DNA from: Streptomyces althioticus
GTDB taxonomy: Bacteria > Actinomycetota > Actinomycetes > Streptomycetales > Streptomycetaceae
Direction of reading: 5' to 3'
DNA length: 64,000 bases
NCBI GenBank assembly: GCA_014649355.1
Contig: BMSW01000012.1
Coordinates: forward strand, 62,001 to 126,000
Made by a program: the position numbers and the translations under genes. Shown piece by piece: positions 28,145 to 39,786 of this stretch. The notes below the pieces were generated by a model that saw nothing but the letters and a program-made list of their open reading frames with translations, did not search any database and was not told the origin of the DNA. Position 1 is the stretch's first letter. The number at the start of each line of letters is the position of its first letter.

Positions 28145-28701
28145 CATCTCTCATCCTGCTGGCCGCCGAGAAGGAATCGGCGGAAGTGACCGACTGGGCC
28201 GCCCGGATCGGCTGGGTCGTCGGTCTCGCCCTCTTCGTCGCGCTCGTCTACTGGCTGATGCGCGAGGGCTGGAAGTGGCGAGGGACGCTCCAGAGCGACC
28301 TGCCGGAGCTGCACAGCGCGCCGGACGACCCCGGCCCGGCGACACTGACCATGAGCGGCCGCTACCACGGCTCGACCACCGCGGGCCAGTGGCTCGACCG
28401 CATCGTGGCGCACGGCCTGGGCACCCGCAGCCGTGCCGAGCTGACGCTCGGCGACGCCGGTCTGGACGTCGTGCGCCCCGGGGCGGAGGACTTCTTCATC
28501 CCCGCGGACGCACTGCGCGAGGCCCGGCTCGACAAGGGCATCGCCGGCAAGGTCCTCACCGAGGGCGGCCTGCTGGTGATCACCTGGCAGCACGGCGACC
28601 GGCTCATCGACTCCGGTTTCCGCTCCGACCACGCGGCGGAGCACACCGAGTGGGTCGACGCCCTCACGAACATGATCAACAAGACGGAAGGCGCACGATG
28701 A
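28141..28701 (+). CDS. Membrane protein embedded in the pyr operon (PH-like domain)
   Basis: The protein has 186 residues. One membrane helix lies near residues 22-42 ('IGWVVGLALFVALVYWLM'), followed by a soluble domain of about 130 residues with alternating strands and a final helix ('EHTEWVDALTNMINK'), resembling a PH-like fold. Actinobacteria keep a protein of this type between pyrC and carA (Rv1382 in Mycobacterium tuberculosis). Its role is unknown; tethering the pathway to the membrane, near the membrane-associated PyrD, is conceivable. It overlaps both neighbours by four bases. Confidence 0.8.
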   Translation: MTSLILLAAEKESAEVTDWAARIGWVVGLALFVALVYWLMREGWKWRGTLQSDLPELHSAPDDPGPATLTMSGRYHGSTTAGQWLDRIVAHGLGTRSRAELTLGDAGLDVVRPGAEDFFIPADALREARLDKGIAGKVLTEGGLLVITWQHGDRLIDSGFRSDHAAEHTEWVDALTNMINKTEGAR

Positions 28702-29832
28702 CAACCTCCACCAGGGGAGCCGACAAGGTTCCCGCCGTACTCGTCCTGGAGGACGGCCGGATCTTCCGCGGCCGTGCCTACGGGGCGGTGGGGGAAACCT
28801 TCGGCGAAGCGGTGTTCTCCACCGGCATGACCGGCTACCAGGAGACCCTCACCGACCCGTCGTACCACCGCCAGGTCGTGGTGATGACCGCCCCGCACGT
28901 CGGCAACACCGGCGTCAACGACGAGGACGCCGAGTCCAAGCGAATCTGGGTCTCCGGCTACGTCGTGCGCGACCCCGCGCGCGTGCCGTCCAACTGGCGC
29001 TCCCGCCGCACCCTCGACGAGGAGCTGGCCGCCCAGGGCGTCGTCGGCATCAGCGGCGTCGACACCCGCGCCCTCACCCGCCACCTGCGCGAACGCGGCG
29101 CCATGCGCGTCGGCATCTTCTCCGGCAACGCCCTGCCCGACGAGGGCACCATGCTCGCCGAGGTCCGCCGGGCCCCCGAGATGCAGGGCGCCGACCTCTC
29201 CGCCGAGGTGGCGACCAAGGAGGCGTACGTCGTCCCCGCGCAGGGCGAGAAGAAGTTCACCGTCGCCGCCGTCGACCTCGGTATCAAGGGCATGACCCCC
29301 TACCGGATGGCCGAGCGCGGCATCGAGGTGCACGTGCTGCCCGCCACCGCGACCGTCGACGACGTCTACGCGGTCAACCCGGACGGCGTGTTCTTCTCCA
29401 ACGGCCCCGGCGACCCCGCCACCGCCGACCACCCCGTCTCCGTGATGCGGGGCGTGCTGGAGCGCGGCACCCCGCTGTTCGGCATCTGCTTCGGCAACCA
29501 GATCCTCGGCCGCGCCCTCGGCTTCGGCACCTTCAAGCTGAAGTACGGCCACCGCGGCATCAACCAGCCGGTGCAGGACCGCACGACCGGCAAGGTCGAG
29601 GTGACCGCGCACAACCACGGCTTCGCCGTGGACGCCCCGCTCGACAAGGTCTCCGACACCCCGTTCGGCCGCGCCGAGGTGTCCCACGTCTGCCTGAACG
29701 ACAACGTGGTGGAGGGCCTCCAGCTGCTCGACAAGCCGGCCTTCAGCGTCCAGTACCACCCCGAAGCGGCAGCGGGCCCGCACGACGCCGCCTACCTGTT
29801 CGACCGCTTCGTGAAGCTCATGGAGGGCCAGC

Positions 29833-29840
<8 letters not shown>
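28698..29840 (+). CDS. carA: Carbamoyl-phosphate synthase small subunit
   Basis: The protein has 380 residues. The N-terminal domain has 'VLVLEDGRIFRGRAYGA' and 'GMTGYQETLTDPSY'. The C-terminal class I glutamine amidotransferase has its nucleophile in 'PLFGICFGNQILGRALG' (near 258) and the His/Glu pair in 'QYHPEAAAGPHD'. It supplies ammonia from glutamine to CarB. It overlaps the previous gene by four bases and carB by eight bases, so the two subunits are coupled. Confidence 0.97.
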
Positions 29841-33147
<3,307 letters not shown>

Positions 33148-33152
33148 CCCGA

Positions 33153-33180
33153 AGGGGGACACCGGAAACGGTGTCCCCCT
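33153..33180 (+). terminator. Hairpin between carB and pyrD
   Basis: A perfect 12-bp stem (33153-33164 with 33169-33180) has a GAAA loop. It is placed inside the operon, 15 bases before the pyrD start, so it could partly end transcription after carB, slow RNA decay, or act as an attenuator. Confidence 0.7.
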
Positions 33181-33195
33181 CTCCATGAGGACACC

Positions 33196-34298
<1,103 letters not shown>

Positions 34299-34302
<4 letters not shown>

Positions 34303-35144
34303 CCGTACTCGAACCCTTCGGCGCACGGCTGCGCCGCGCGATGGACGAGCGTGGCCCCCTGTGCGTGGGCATCGACCCGCACGCCTCCCTGCTGGCCGAG
34401 TGGGGCCTGGGCGACAACGTCGACGGCCTGGAGCGGTTCAGCCGCACCGTCGTCGAGGCGGTCGCCGACCGGGTCGCCGTGCTCAAGCCGCAGAGCGCCT
34501 TCTTCGAGCGGTTCGGCTCGCGCGGCGTCGCCGTGCTGGAGACCACCGTGCGGGAGGCCCGGGAGGCCGGAGCCCTGGTCGTCATGGACGCCAAGCGCGG
34601 CGACATCGGCTCCACCATGGCCGCCTACGCGGAGGCCTTCCTGCACAAGGACGCGCCGCTCTTCTCCGACGCGCTCACCGTCTCCCCGTACCTGGGCTAC
34701 GGCTCGCTGAGCCCCGCCGTCGCGATGGCGCGGGAGTCCGGCGCCGGACTGTTCGTGCTGGCGCTGACCTCCAACCCGGAGGGCGGCGAGGTGCAGCACG
34801 CGGTGCGCGCCGACGGGCGGACGGTCGGGGCGACCGTCCTCGGCCACCTCGCGCTGGAGAACGCGGGGGAGGAGCCGCTCGGCTCCTTCGGCGCGGTCGT
34901 CGGCGCCACCCTCGGCGACCTGTCGTCCTACGACCTCGACATGGGCGGGCCCGTCCTGGCGCCGGGCATCGGGGCACAGGGGGCGACGCCGGCGGACCTC
35001 CCGGCGGTGTTCGGGCGCGCCGTGCGCAACGTGGTGCCGAACGTCAGCCGCGGGGTGTTGCGCCACGGTCCCGACACGGTCGCTCTGCGTGACGCCTCGG
35101 AGCGGTTCGCGGACGAGATCCGCGCCGCGCTGACGTCCGCCTGA
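34299..35144 (+). CDS. pyrF: Orotidine 5'-phosphate decarboxylase, type 2
   Basis: The protein has 281 residues. 'CVGIDPHASLLAEWG', the active-site region 'VVMDAKRGDIGSTMAAYAEAF' and the C-terminal 'VLAPGIGAQGATPADL' mark the longer type 2 family common in actinobacteria. It makes UMP and ends the pyr operon. No strong hairpin directly follows. The gap to sihF is 255 bases and contains the sihF promoter region. Confidence 0.95.
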
Positions 35145-35285
35145 GGAGGCCCACCAGGGGACTCCGTGGTCGTCGCACTCTGGATACACCCTCAAATCCG
35201 ACGAATTATGTCCGGAATGTCCGGCCTGACGGAGGCTGACCAGGACTTTTCCGCTGTTCTCGCTGACTCGGGCCGCCATGGACGC

Positions 35286-35291
35286 TAGTCT
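35286..35291 (+). promoter_or_regulatory. Candidate -10 box of sihF (TAGTCT)
   Basis: TAGTCT lies 109 bases before the sihF start. A second -10-like TAGGTT occurs at 35347-35352. Either could drive sihF, giving leaders of about 40 or 100 bases. A 9-base-period repeat of ATGTCCGG lies upstream at 35208-35224. Confidence 0.4.
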
Positions 35292-35399
35292 CCGACGAAG
35301 AGTGAACGGGCACGCGTTGCTCGTGACTCCCCAGGTGTGGGGCGACTAGGTTCCTCACCGGTCCGTATCCGACAGTTCGACATCCGAGGTGACGTAGGC

Positions 35400-35723
35400 G
35401 TGGCTCTTCCGCCCCTTACCCCTGAACAGCGCGCAGCCGCGCTCGAAAAGGCCGCCGCGGCTCGCCGGGAGCGGGCCGAGGTCAAGAATCGACTCAAGCA
35501 CTCCGGCGCCTCCCTGCACGAGGTCATCAAGCAGGGCCAGGAGAACGACGTCATCGGCAAGATGAAGGTCTCCGCCCTGCTCGAGTCCCTGCCGGGCGTG
35601 GGCAAGGTCCGCGCCAAGCAGATCATGGAGCGTCTGGGGATCTCCGAGAGCCGCCGCGTGCGGGGTCTCGGTTCGAACCAGATCGCCTCCCTGGAGCGCG
35701 AGTTCGGCAGCACCGGCTCCTGA
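35400..35723 (+). CDS. sihF: Streptomyces integration host factor sIHF
   Basis: The small basic 107-residue protein starts 'ALPPLTPEQRAAALEKAAAARRERAEVKNRLKH', a long helix, followed by a helix-two-turn-helix region 'LLESLPGVGKVRAKQIMERLG' that holds DNA. This is the actinobacterial nucleoid protein (mIHF in mycobacteria), unrelated in fold to E. coli IHF. It compacts DNA and influences septation and antibiotic production. GTG 35400 follows GAGGTGA. gmk lies downstream in the same direction. Confidence 0.97.
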   Translation: MALPPLTPEQRAAALEKAAAARRERAEVKNRLKHSGASLHEVIKQGQENDVIGKMKVSALLESLPGVGKVRAKQIMERLGISESRRVRGLGSNQIASLEREFGSTGS

Positions 35724-35783
35724 CTCACGGGCCGTCCGGGACCGGCGTCCCGGACACCCCGCGATTGCTGGAATAATCGCCGC

Positions 35784-36377
35784 ATGGCTGCAACACCCCG
35801 GGGGGCGACCCCCGTACCCCCGGACGAACGTCCGCGACTGACCGTGCTCTCCGGCCCCTCCGGGGTCGGCAAGAGCACGGTCGTCGCGCATATGCGCAAG
35901 GAACACCCCGAGGTCTGGCTCTCGGTGTCGGCGACGACCCGCAAGCCGCGCCCCGGTGAGCAGCACGGCGTCCACTACTTCTTCGTCACCGACGAGGAGA
36001 TGGACAAGCTGATCGCCAACGGCGAGCTGCTGGAGTGGGCCGAGTTCGCGGGGAACCGCTACGGCACGCCCCGCGCGGCGGTGGCGGAGCACCTGGAGGC
36101 CGGGGTCCCCGTGCTCCTGGAGATCGACCTCCAGGGCGCGCGGCAGGTCCGCGAGTCCCTGGCCGACGCCCAGCTGGTGTTCCTGGCCCCTCCCTCGTGG
36201 GAGGAGCTGGTCCGCAGGCTCACCGGCCGGGGCACCGAGTCGCCCGAGGTCATCGAGCGCCGGCTGGAGGCCGCGAGGACCGAGCTCGCCGCCGAACCGG
36301 AGTTCGACACGACCCTGGTCAACACCTCCGTCGAGGAGGTAGCTCGCGAGCTGCTAGCCTTGATGAACGTCGTGTGA
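35784..36377 (+). CDS. gmk: Guanylate kinase
   Basis: The protein has 197 residues. The P-loop is 'VLSGPSGVGKSTVV' near residue 22, followed by 'SVSATTRKPRPGEQHGVHYFFV' for GMP binding and 'VLLEIDLQGARQVRE'. It makes GDP from GMP and ATP. Immediately before the ATG, an A/T-rich box (GAATAAT, 35771-35777) sits six bases away with no Shine-Dalgarno, so the message may be leaderless. rpoZ follows, a conserved pairing. Confidence 0.95.
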   Translation: MAATPRGATPVPPDERPRLTVLSGPSGVGKSTVVAHMRKEHPEVWLSVSATTRKPRPGEQHGVHYFFVTDEEMDKLIANGELLEWAEFAGNRYGTPRAAVAEHLEAGVPVLLEIDLQGARQVRESLADAQLVFLAPPSWEELVRRLTGRGTESPEVIERRLEAARTELAAEPEFDTTLVNTSVEEVARELLALMNVV

Positions 36378-36439
36378 TCGTGGACGACCGTCCGCCGGTC
36401 GAAACGACTGAATCTTTCCCATCCATCGGAAGGTAGAGC

Positions 36440-36712
36440 GTGTCCTCTTCCATCTCCGCGCCCGAGGGCATCATCAACCCGCCGATCGACGAGCTCCTCG
36501 AGGCCACGGACTCGAAGTACAGCCTCGTGATCTACGCGGCCAAGCGGGCCCGCCAGATCAACGCGTACTACTCGCAGCTCGGCGAAGGCCTGCTCGAGTA
36601 CGTCGGTCCTCTCGTCGACACCCACGTCCACGAGAAGCCGCTGTCGATCGCGCTGCGCGAGATCAACGCGGGACTGCTGACCTCCGAGGCCGTCGACGGC
36701 CCCAACCAGTGA
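36440..36712 (+). CDS. rpoZ: RNA polymerase omega subunit
   Basis: The 90-residue protein contains 'PPIDELLEATDSKYSLVIYAAKRARQINAYY', the conserved omega core that binds beta-prime, and a short C-terminal tail. Omega supports assembly of RNA polymerase. GTG 36440 follows GGAAGGTAGAG. It ends at a strong palindromic terminator. Confidence 0.96.
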   Translation: MSSSISAPEGIINPPIDELLEATDSKYSLVIYAAKRARQINAYYSQLGEGLLEYVGPLVDTHVHEKPLSIALREINAGLLTSEAVDGPNQ

Positions 36713-36752
36713 TCGGTCAGTACGTCGTACCATCAGCTCGCAGCTGACTTTT

Positions 36753-36786
36753 CCACAGGCCCGGCAGACGTCTGCCGGGCCTGTGG
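36753..36786 (+). terminator. Perfect 34-bp palindrome after rpoZ
   Basis: The two 16-base arms (36753-36768 and 36771-36786) are exactly complementary around a central CG, so the whole is a palindrome. TGTT follows and TTTT precedes it. It ends the gmk-rpoZ unit. Confidence 0.85.
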
Positions 36787-36834
36787 TGTTCTCATGGGTG
36801 AGGGAAGCAGGATTCCGAGGTGCGGGGAGAGACG

Positions 36835-38037
36835 GTGGACAAGCCGAAGGTCGTTCTGGGGGTCAGCGGCGGCATCGCCGCCTACAAGGCCTGTGAGCTG
36901 CTGAGGCGGCTCACCGAGTCGGGACACGACGTACGCGTCGTCCCCACCGCCTCCGCGCTGCACTTCGTCGGCGCCGCCACCTGGTCCGCCCTGTCCGGCA
37001 ACCCGGTCTCCACCGAGGTCTGGGACGACGTCCACGAGGTGCCGCACGTCCGCATCGGACAGCACGCCGACCTGGTCGTCGTCGCGCCCGCCACGGCCGA
37101 CATGCTCGCCAAGGCCGCCCACGGCCTCGCCGACGACCTCCTCACCAACACCCTCCTCACCGCGCGCTGCCCGGTGGTCTTCGCCCCCGCCATGCACACG
37201 GAGATGTGGGAGCACCCGGCCACCCAGGCGAACGTGGCCACGCTCCGCGCCCGCGGCGCCGTCGTCGTCGAGCCGGCCGTCGGCCGCCTCACCGGCGTCG
37301 ACACCGGCAAGGGCCGACTCCCCGACCCCGCCGAGATCTTCGAGGTCTGCCGCCGCGTCCTGGCCCGCGGCGCCACCGCCCCCGACCTCGCCGGACGGCA
37401 CGTCGTCGTCAGCGCCGGAGGCACCCGCGAGCCCCTCGACCCGGTCCGCTTCCTCGGCAACCGCTCCTCCGGCAAGCAGGGCTACGCCCTCGCCCGCACA
37501 GCCGCGGCCCGCGGAGCCCGCGTCACCCTGGTCGCCGCCAACACCGCGCTGCCCGACCCGGCCGGCGTCGACATCGTCCGCGTCGGGACGGCCGTGGAAC
37601 TGCGCGAAGCCGTCCTCGCCGCCGCCCGCGACGCCGACGCGGTCGTCATGGCCGCCGCCGTCGCCGACTTCCGCCCCTCCGTCTACGCGGCCGGGAAGAT
37701 CAAGAAGAAGGACGACAAGGAGCCGGAGCCCATCACCCTGGTACGGAATCCGGACATTCTCGCGGAGGTCTCCGGCGACCGGGTGAGGTCCGGACAGGTG
37801 ATCGTCGGCTTCGCCGCGGAGACCGACGACGTCCTCGCCAACGGCCGCGCCAAGCTGAAGCGCAAGGGGTGCGACCTCCTCGTGGTGAACGAGGTGGGCG
37901 AGGCGAAGACCTTCGGCTCCGAGACCAACGAGGCCGTGGTGCTGGGCGCCGACGGCAGCGAGACGCCCGTGCCGCACGGGCCGAAAGAGGCCCTCGCCGA
38001 CACCGTCTGGGACCTCGTCGCCGAGCGCCTCGCATGA
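36835..38037 (+). CDS. coaBC: Bifunctional phosphopantothenoylcysteine decarboxylase/synthetase
   Basis: The protein has 400 residues. The N-terminal flavin decarboxylase CoaC domain (about 1-180) contains 'LGVSGGIAAYKACELLRRL', 'VAPATADMLAKAAHG' and 'APAMHTEMW'. The C-terminal CoaB synthetase (about 185-400) has 'VVSAGGTREPLDPVRFLGNRSSGKQG' and 'VNEVGEAKTFGSETNEAVVL'. Together they make 4'-phosphopantetheine for CoA. GTG 36835 with GGGGAG five bases upstream is preferred over GTG 36820. Confidence 0.96.
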   Translation: MDKPKVVLGVSGGIAAYKACELLRRLTESGHDVRVVPTASALHFVGAATWSALSGNPVSTEVWDDVHEVPHVRIGQHADLVVVAPATADMLAKAAHGLADDLLTNTLLTARCPVVFAPAMHTEMWEHPATQANVATLRARGAVVVEPAVGRLTGVDTGKGRLPDPAEIFEVCRRVLARGATAPDLAGRHVVVSAGGTREPLDPVRFLGNRSSGKQGYALARTAAARGARVTLVAANTALPDPAGVDIVRVGTAVELREAVLAAARDADAVVMAAAVADFRPSVYAAGKIKKKDDKEPEPITLVRNPDILAEVSGDRVRSGQVIVGFAAETDDVLANGRAKLKRKGCDLLVVNEVGEAKTFGSETNEAVVLGADGSETPVPHGPKEALADTVWDLVAERLA

Positions 38038-38189
38038 ATGGCTCATCCGTTCCCCGGCCACCCGGAACGCCTCCATCCGGGGTGTGGCGCCTCTGGCGAA
38101 CCGCGCCCCGCCCGGAGAGAATGCCCGTGCCGCAGGTCATAGCGCTCTCGCGAGGCGAGACGGGGGGACCCGCGGCGACGCACGACCGA

Positions 38190-38195
38190 TAAACT
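38190..38195 (+). promoter_or_regulatory. Candidate -10 box of metK (TAAACT)
   Basis: GATAAACT lies about 80 bases before the metK start. The 237-base gap after coaBC otherwise shows no recognised SAM riboswitch or gene. Confidence 0.35.
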
Positions 38196-38274
38196 GTTCC
38201 ACGGACGGCGTCGGGTGCAGCCCCCGCCGTTCGCCCATGATCAGCCAGCAGCCGCTGCAACCCCAGGGAGCATT

Positions 38275-39483
38275 GTGTCCCGTCGTCTCTTCACCTCGGA
38301 GTCCGTGACCGAGGGTCACCCCGACAAGATCGCTGACCAGATCAGCGACACCATTCTCGACGCGCTGCTCCGCGAGGACCCGACCTCCCGGGTCGCCGTC
38401 GAGACCCTGATCACCACCGGCCTCGTGCACGTGGCCGGCGAGGTCACCACCAAGACGTACGCGGACATCGCGACGCTGGTGCGCAACAAGATCCTGGAGA
38501 TCGGTTACGACTCCTCGAAGAAGGGCTTCGACGGCGCCTCCTGCGGCGTCTCCGTGTCGATCGGCGCGCAGTCCCCGGACATCGCCCAGGGCGTCGACAC
38601 GGCGTACGAGACCCGGGTCGAGGGCGACGACGACGAACTGGACCGCCAGGGCGCGGGCGACCAGGGCCTGATGTTCGGCTACGCGACGGACGAGACGCCG
38701 ACGCTGATGCCGCTCCCGGTCTTCCTGGCGCACCGCCTGTCCAAGCGCCTGTCCGACGTCCGCAAGAACGGGACCATCCCCTACCTGCGCCCGGACGGCA
38801 AGACCCAGGTCACCATCGAGTACGACGGCGACAAGGCGGTCCGCCTGGACACCGTCGTCGTCTCCTCGCAGCACGCCTCCGACATCGACCTGGAGTCGCT
38901 GCTCGCCCCCGACATCCGCGAGTTCGTCGTCGAGCCGGAGCTGAAGGCGCTGCTCGAGGACGGCATCAAGCTCGACACCGAGAACTACCGTCTGCTGGTG
39001 AACCCGACCGGGCGGTTCGAGATCGGCGGCCCGATGGGTGACGCCGGCCTCACCGGCCGGAAGATCATCATCGACACCTACGGCGGCATGGCCCGCCACG
39101 GCGGCGGCGCCTTCTCCGGCAAGGACCCGTCCAAGGTGGACCGCTCGGCCGCGTACGCGATGCGCTGGGTCGCGAAGAACGTGGTCGCGGCCGGCCTGGC
39201 CGCCCGCTGCGAGGTGCAGGTCGCGTACGCGATCGGCAAGGCGGAGCCGGTGGGCCTGTTCGTGGAGACCTTCGGCACGGCCAAGGTCGACGTCGACAAG
39301 ATCGAGCGGGCGATCGACGAGGTCTTCGACCTCCGTCCTGCCGCGATCATCCGCGACCTGGACCTGCTGCGTCCGATCTACGCCCAGACCGCGGCGTACG
39401 GTCACTTCGGCCGTGAGCTGCCGGACTTCACGTGGGAGCGGACGGACCGCGTGGCGGAACTGCGGAAGGCCGCGGGGCTGTAG
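38275..39483 (+). CDS. metK: S-adenosylmethionine synthetase
   Basis: The protein has 402 residues. Motifs are 'SESVTEGHPDKIADQISDTILD', 'GAGDQGLMFGYA', 'GGGAFSGKDPSKVDRSAAY' and 'RDLDLLRPIYAQTAAYGHFGR'. It makes SAM, which in Streptomyces also influences antibiotic production. GTG 38275 follows CAGGGAG. An upstream in-frame ATG at 38215 is less likely because the extra residues do not resemble the family. Confidence 0.96.
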   Translation: MSRRLFTSESVTEGHPDKIADQISDTILDALLREDPTSRVAVETLITTGLVHVAGEVTTKTYADIATLVRNKILEIGYDSSKKGFDGASCGVSVSIGAQSPDIAQGVDTAYETRVEGDDDELDRQGAGDQGLMFGYATDETPTLMPLPVFLAHRLSKRLSDVRKNGTIPYLRPDGKTQVTIEYDGDKAVRLDTVVVSSQHASDIDLESLLAPDIREFVVEPELKALLEDGIKLDTENYRLLVNPTGRFEIGGPMGDAGLTGRKIIIDTYGGMARHGGGAFSGKDPSKVDRSAAYAMRWVAKNVVAAGLAARCEVQVAYAIGKAEPVGLFVETFGTAKVDVDKIERAIDEVFDLRPAAIIRDLDLLRPIYAQTAAYGHFGRELPDFTWERTDRVAELRKAAGL

Positions 39484-39786
39484 CCCACGGGCTTGTTCTT
39501 TCGCCGGGGCCCGGTGCGCTTCCCCTTCGGGGGAGGGGTGCCGGGTCTTGGTGCGTTTTGCCGGCCGGCAGGGTGCGGGTGGTGCGTGGCTGAGCGCGCA
39601 GTTCCCCGCGCCCCTGGGGCGTCCTAGCTGCGGGCAGTCGTGCCGCTGGGGCGGCACGGGTGGGCGCAGCGGCACCTCGCAGCGCCGGGTGCGGGTAGTA
39701 CGCGGTTGAGCGCGCAGTTCCCCGCGCCCCTGAGGGGTGTTGCTGAGGGCGCCGGCGTTGTCAGTCACGTTTGGAACAATGCAGGG
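39484..39786 (+). repeat. metK-priA gap with two minus-strand dispersed repeats and one hairpin element
   Basis: No gene is supported. The gap holds the metK terminator, then two minus-strand copies of the AGGGGCGCGGGGAACTGCGC core (39595-39615 and 39711-39731). Between them is a 45-base element (39631-39675) with an internal GTGCCGC/GCGGCAC hairpin. That element reappears on the other strand downstream of priA at 41982-42026 with a single mismatch. Confidence 0.8.
39510..39545 (+). terminator. Terminator after metK
   Basis: An inner stem TCCCC/GGGGA with a TTCG loop (39521-39534) sits inside outer CCCGG/CCGGG arms (39510-39514 with 39541-39545), starting 27 bases after the metK stop. Confidence 0.6.

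Noticed and set aside
35208..35224. Repeated ATGTCCGG before sihF as an operator
   Set aside because: Only two short copies nine bases apart; this can occur by chance in GC-rich DNA.
38038..38274. SAM riboswitch before metK
   Set aside because: None of the conserved SAM-I/SAM-II/SAM-IV core pairs was recognised; only a -10-like box is visible.
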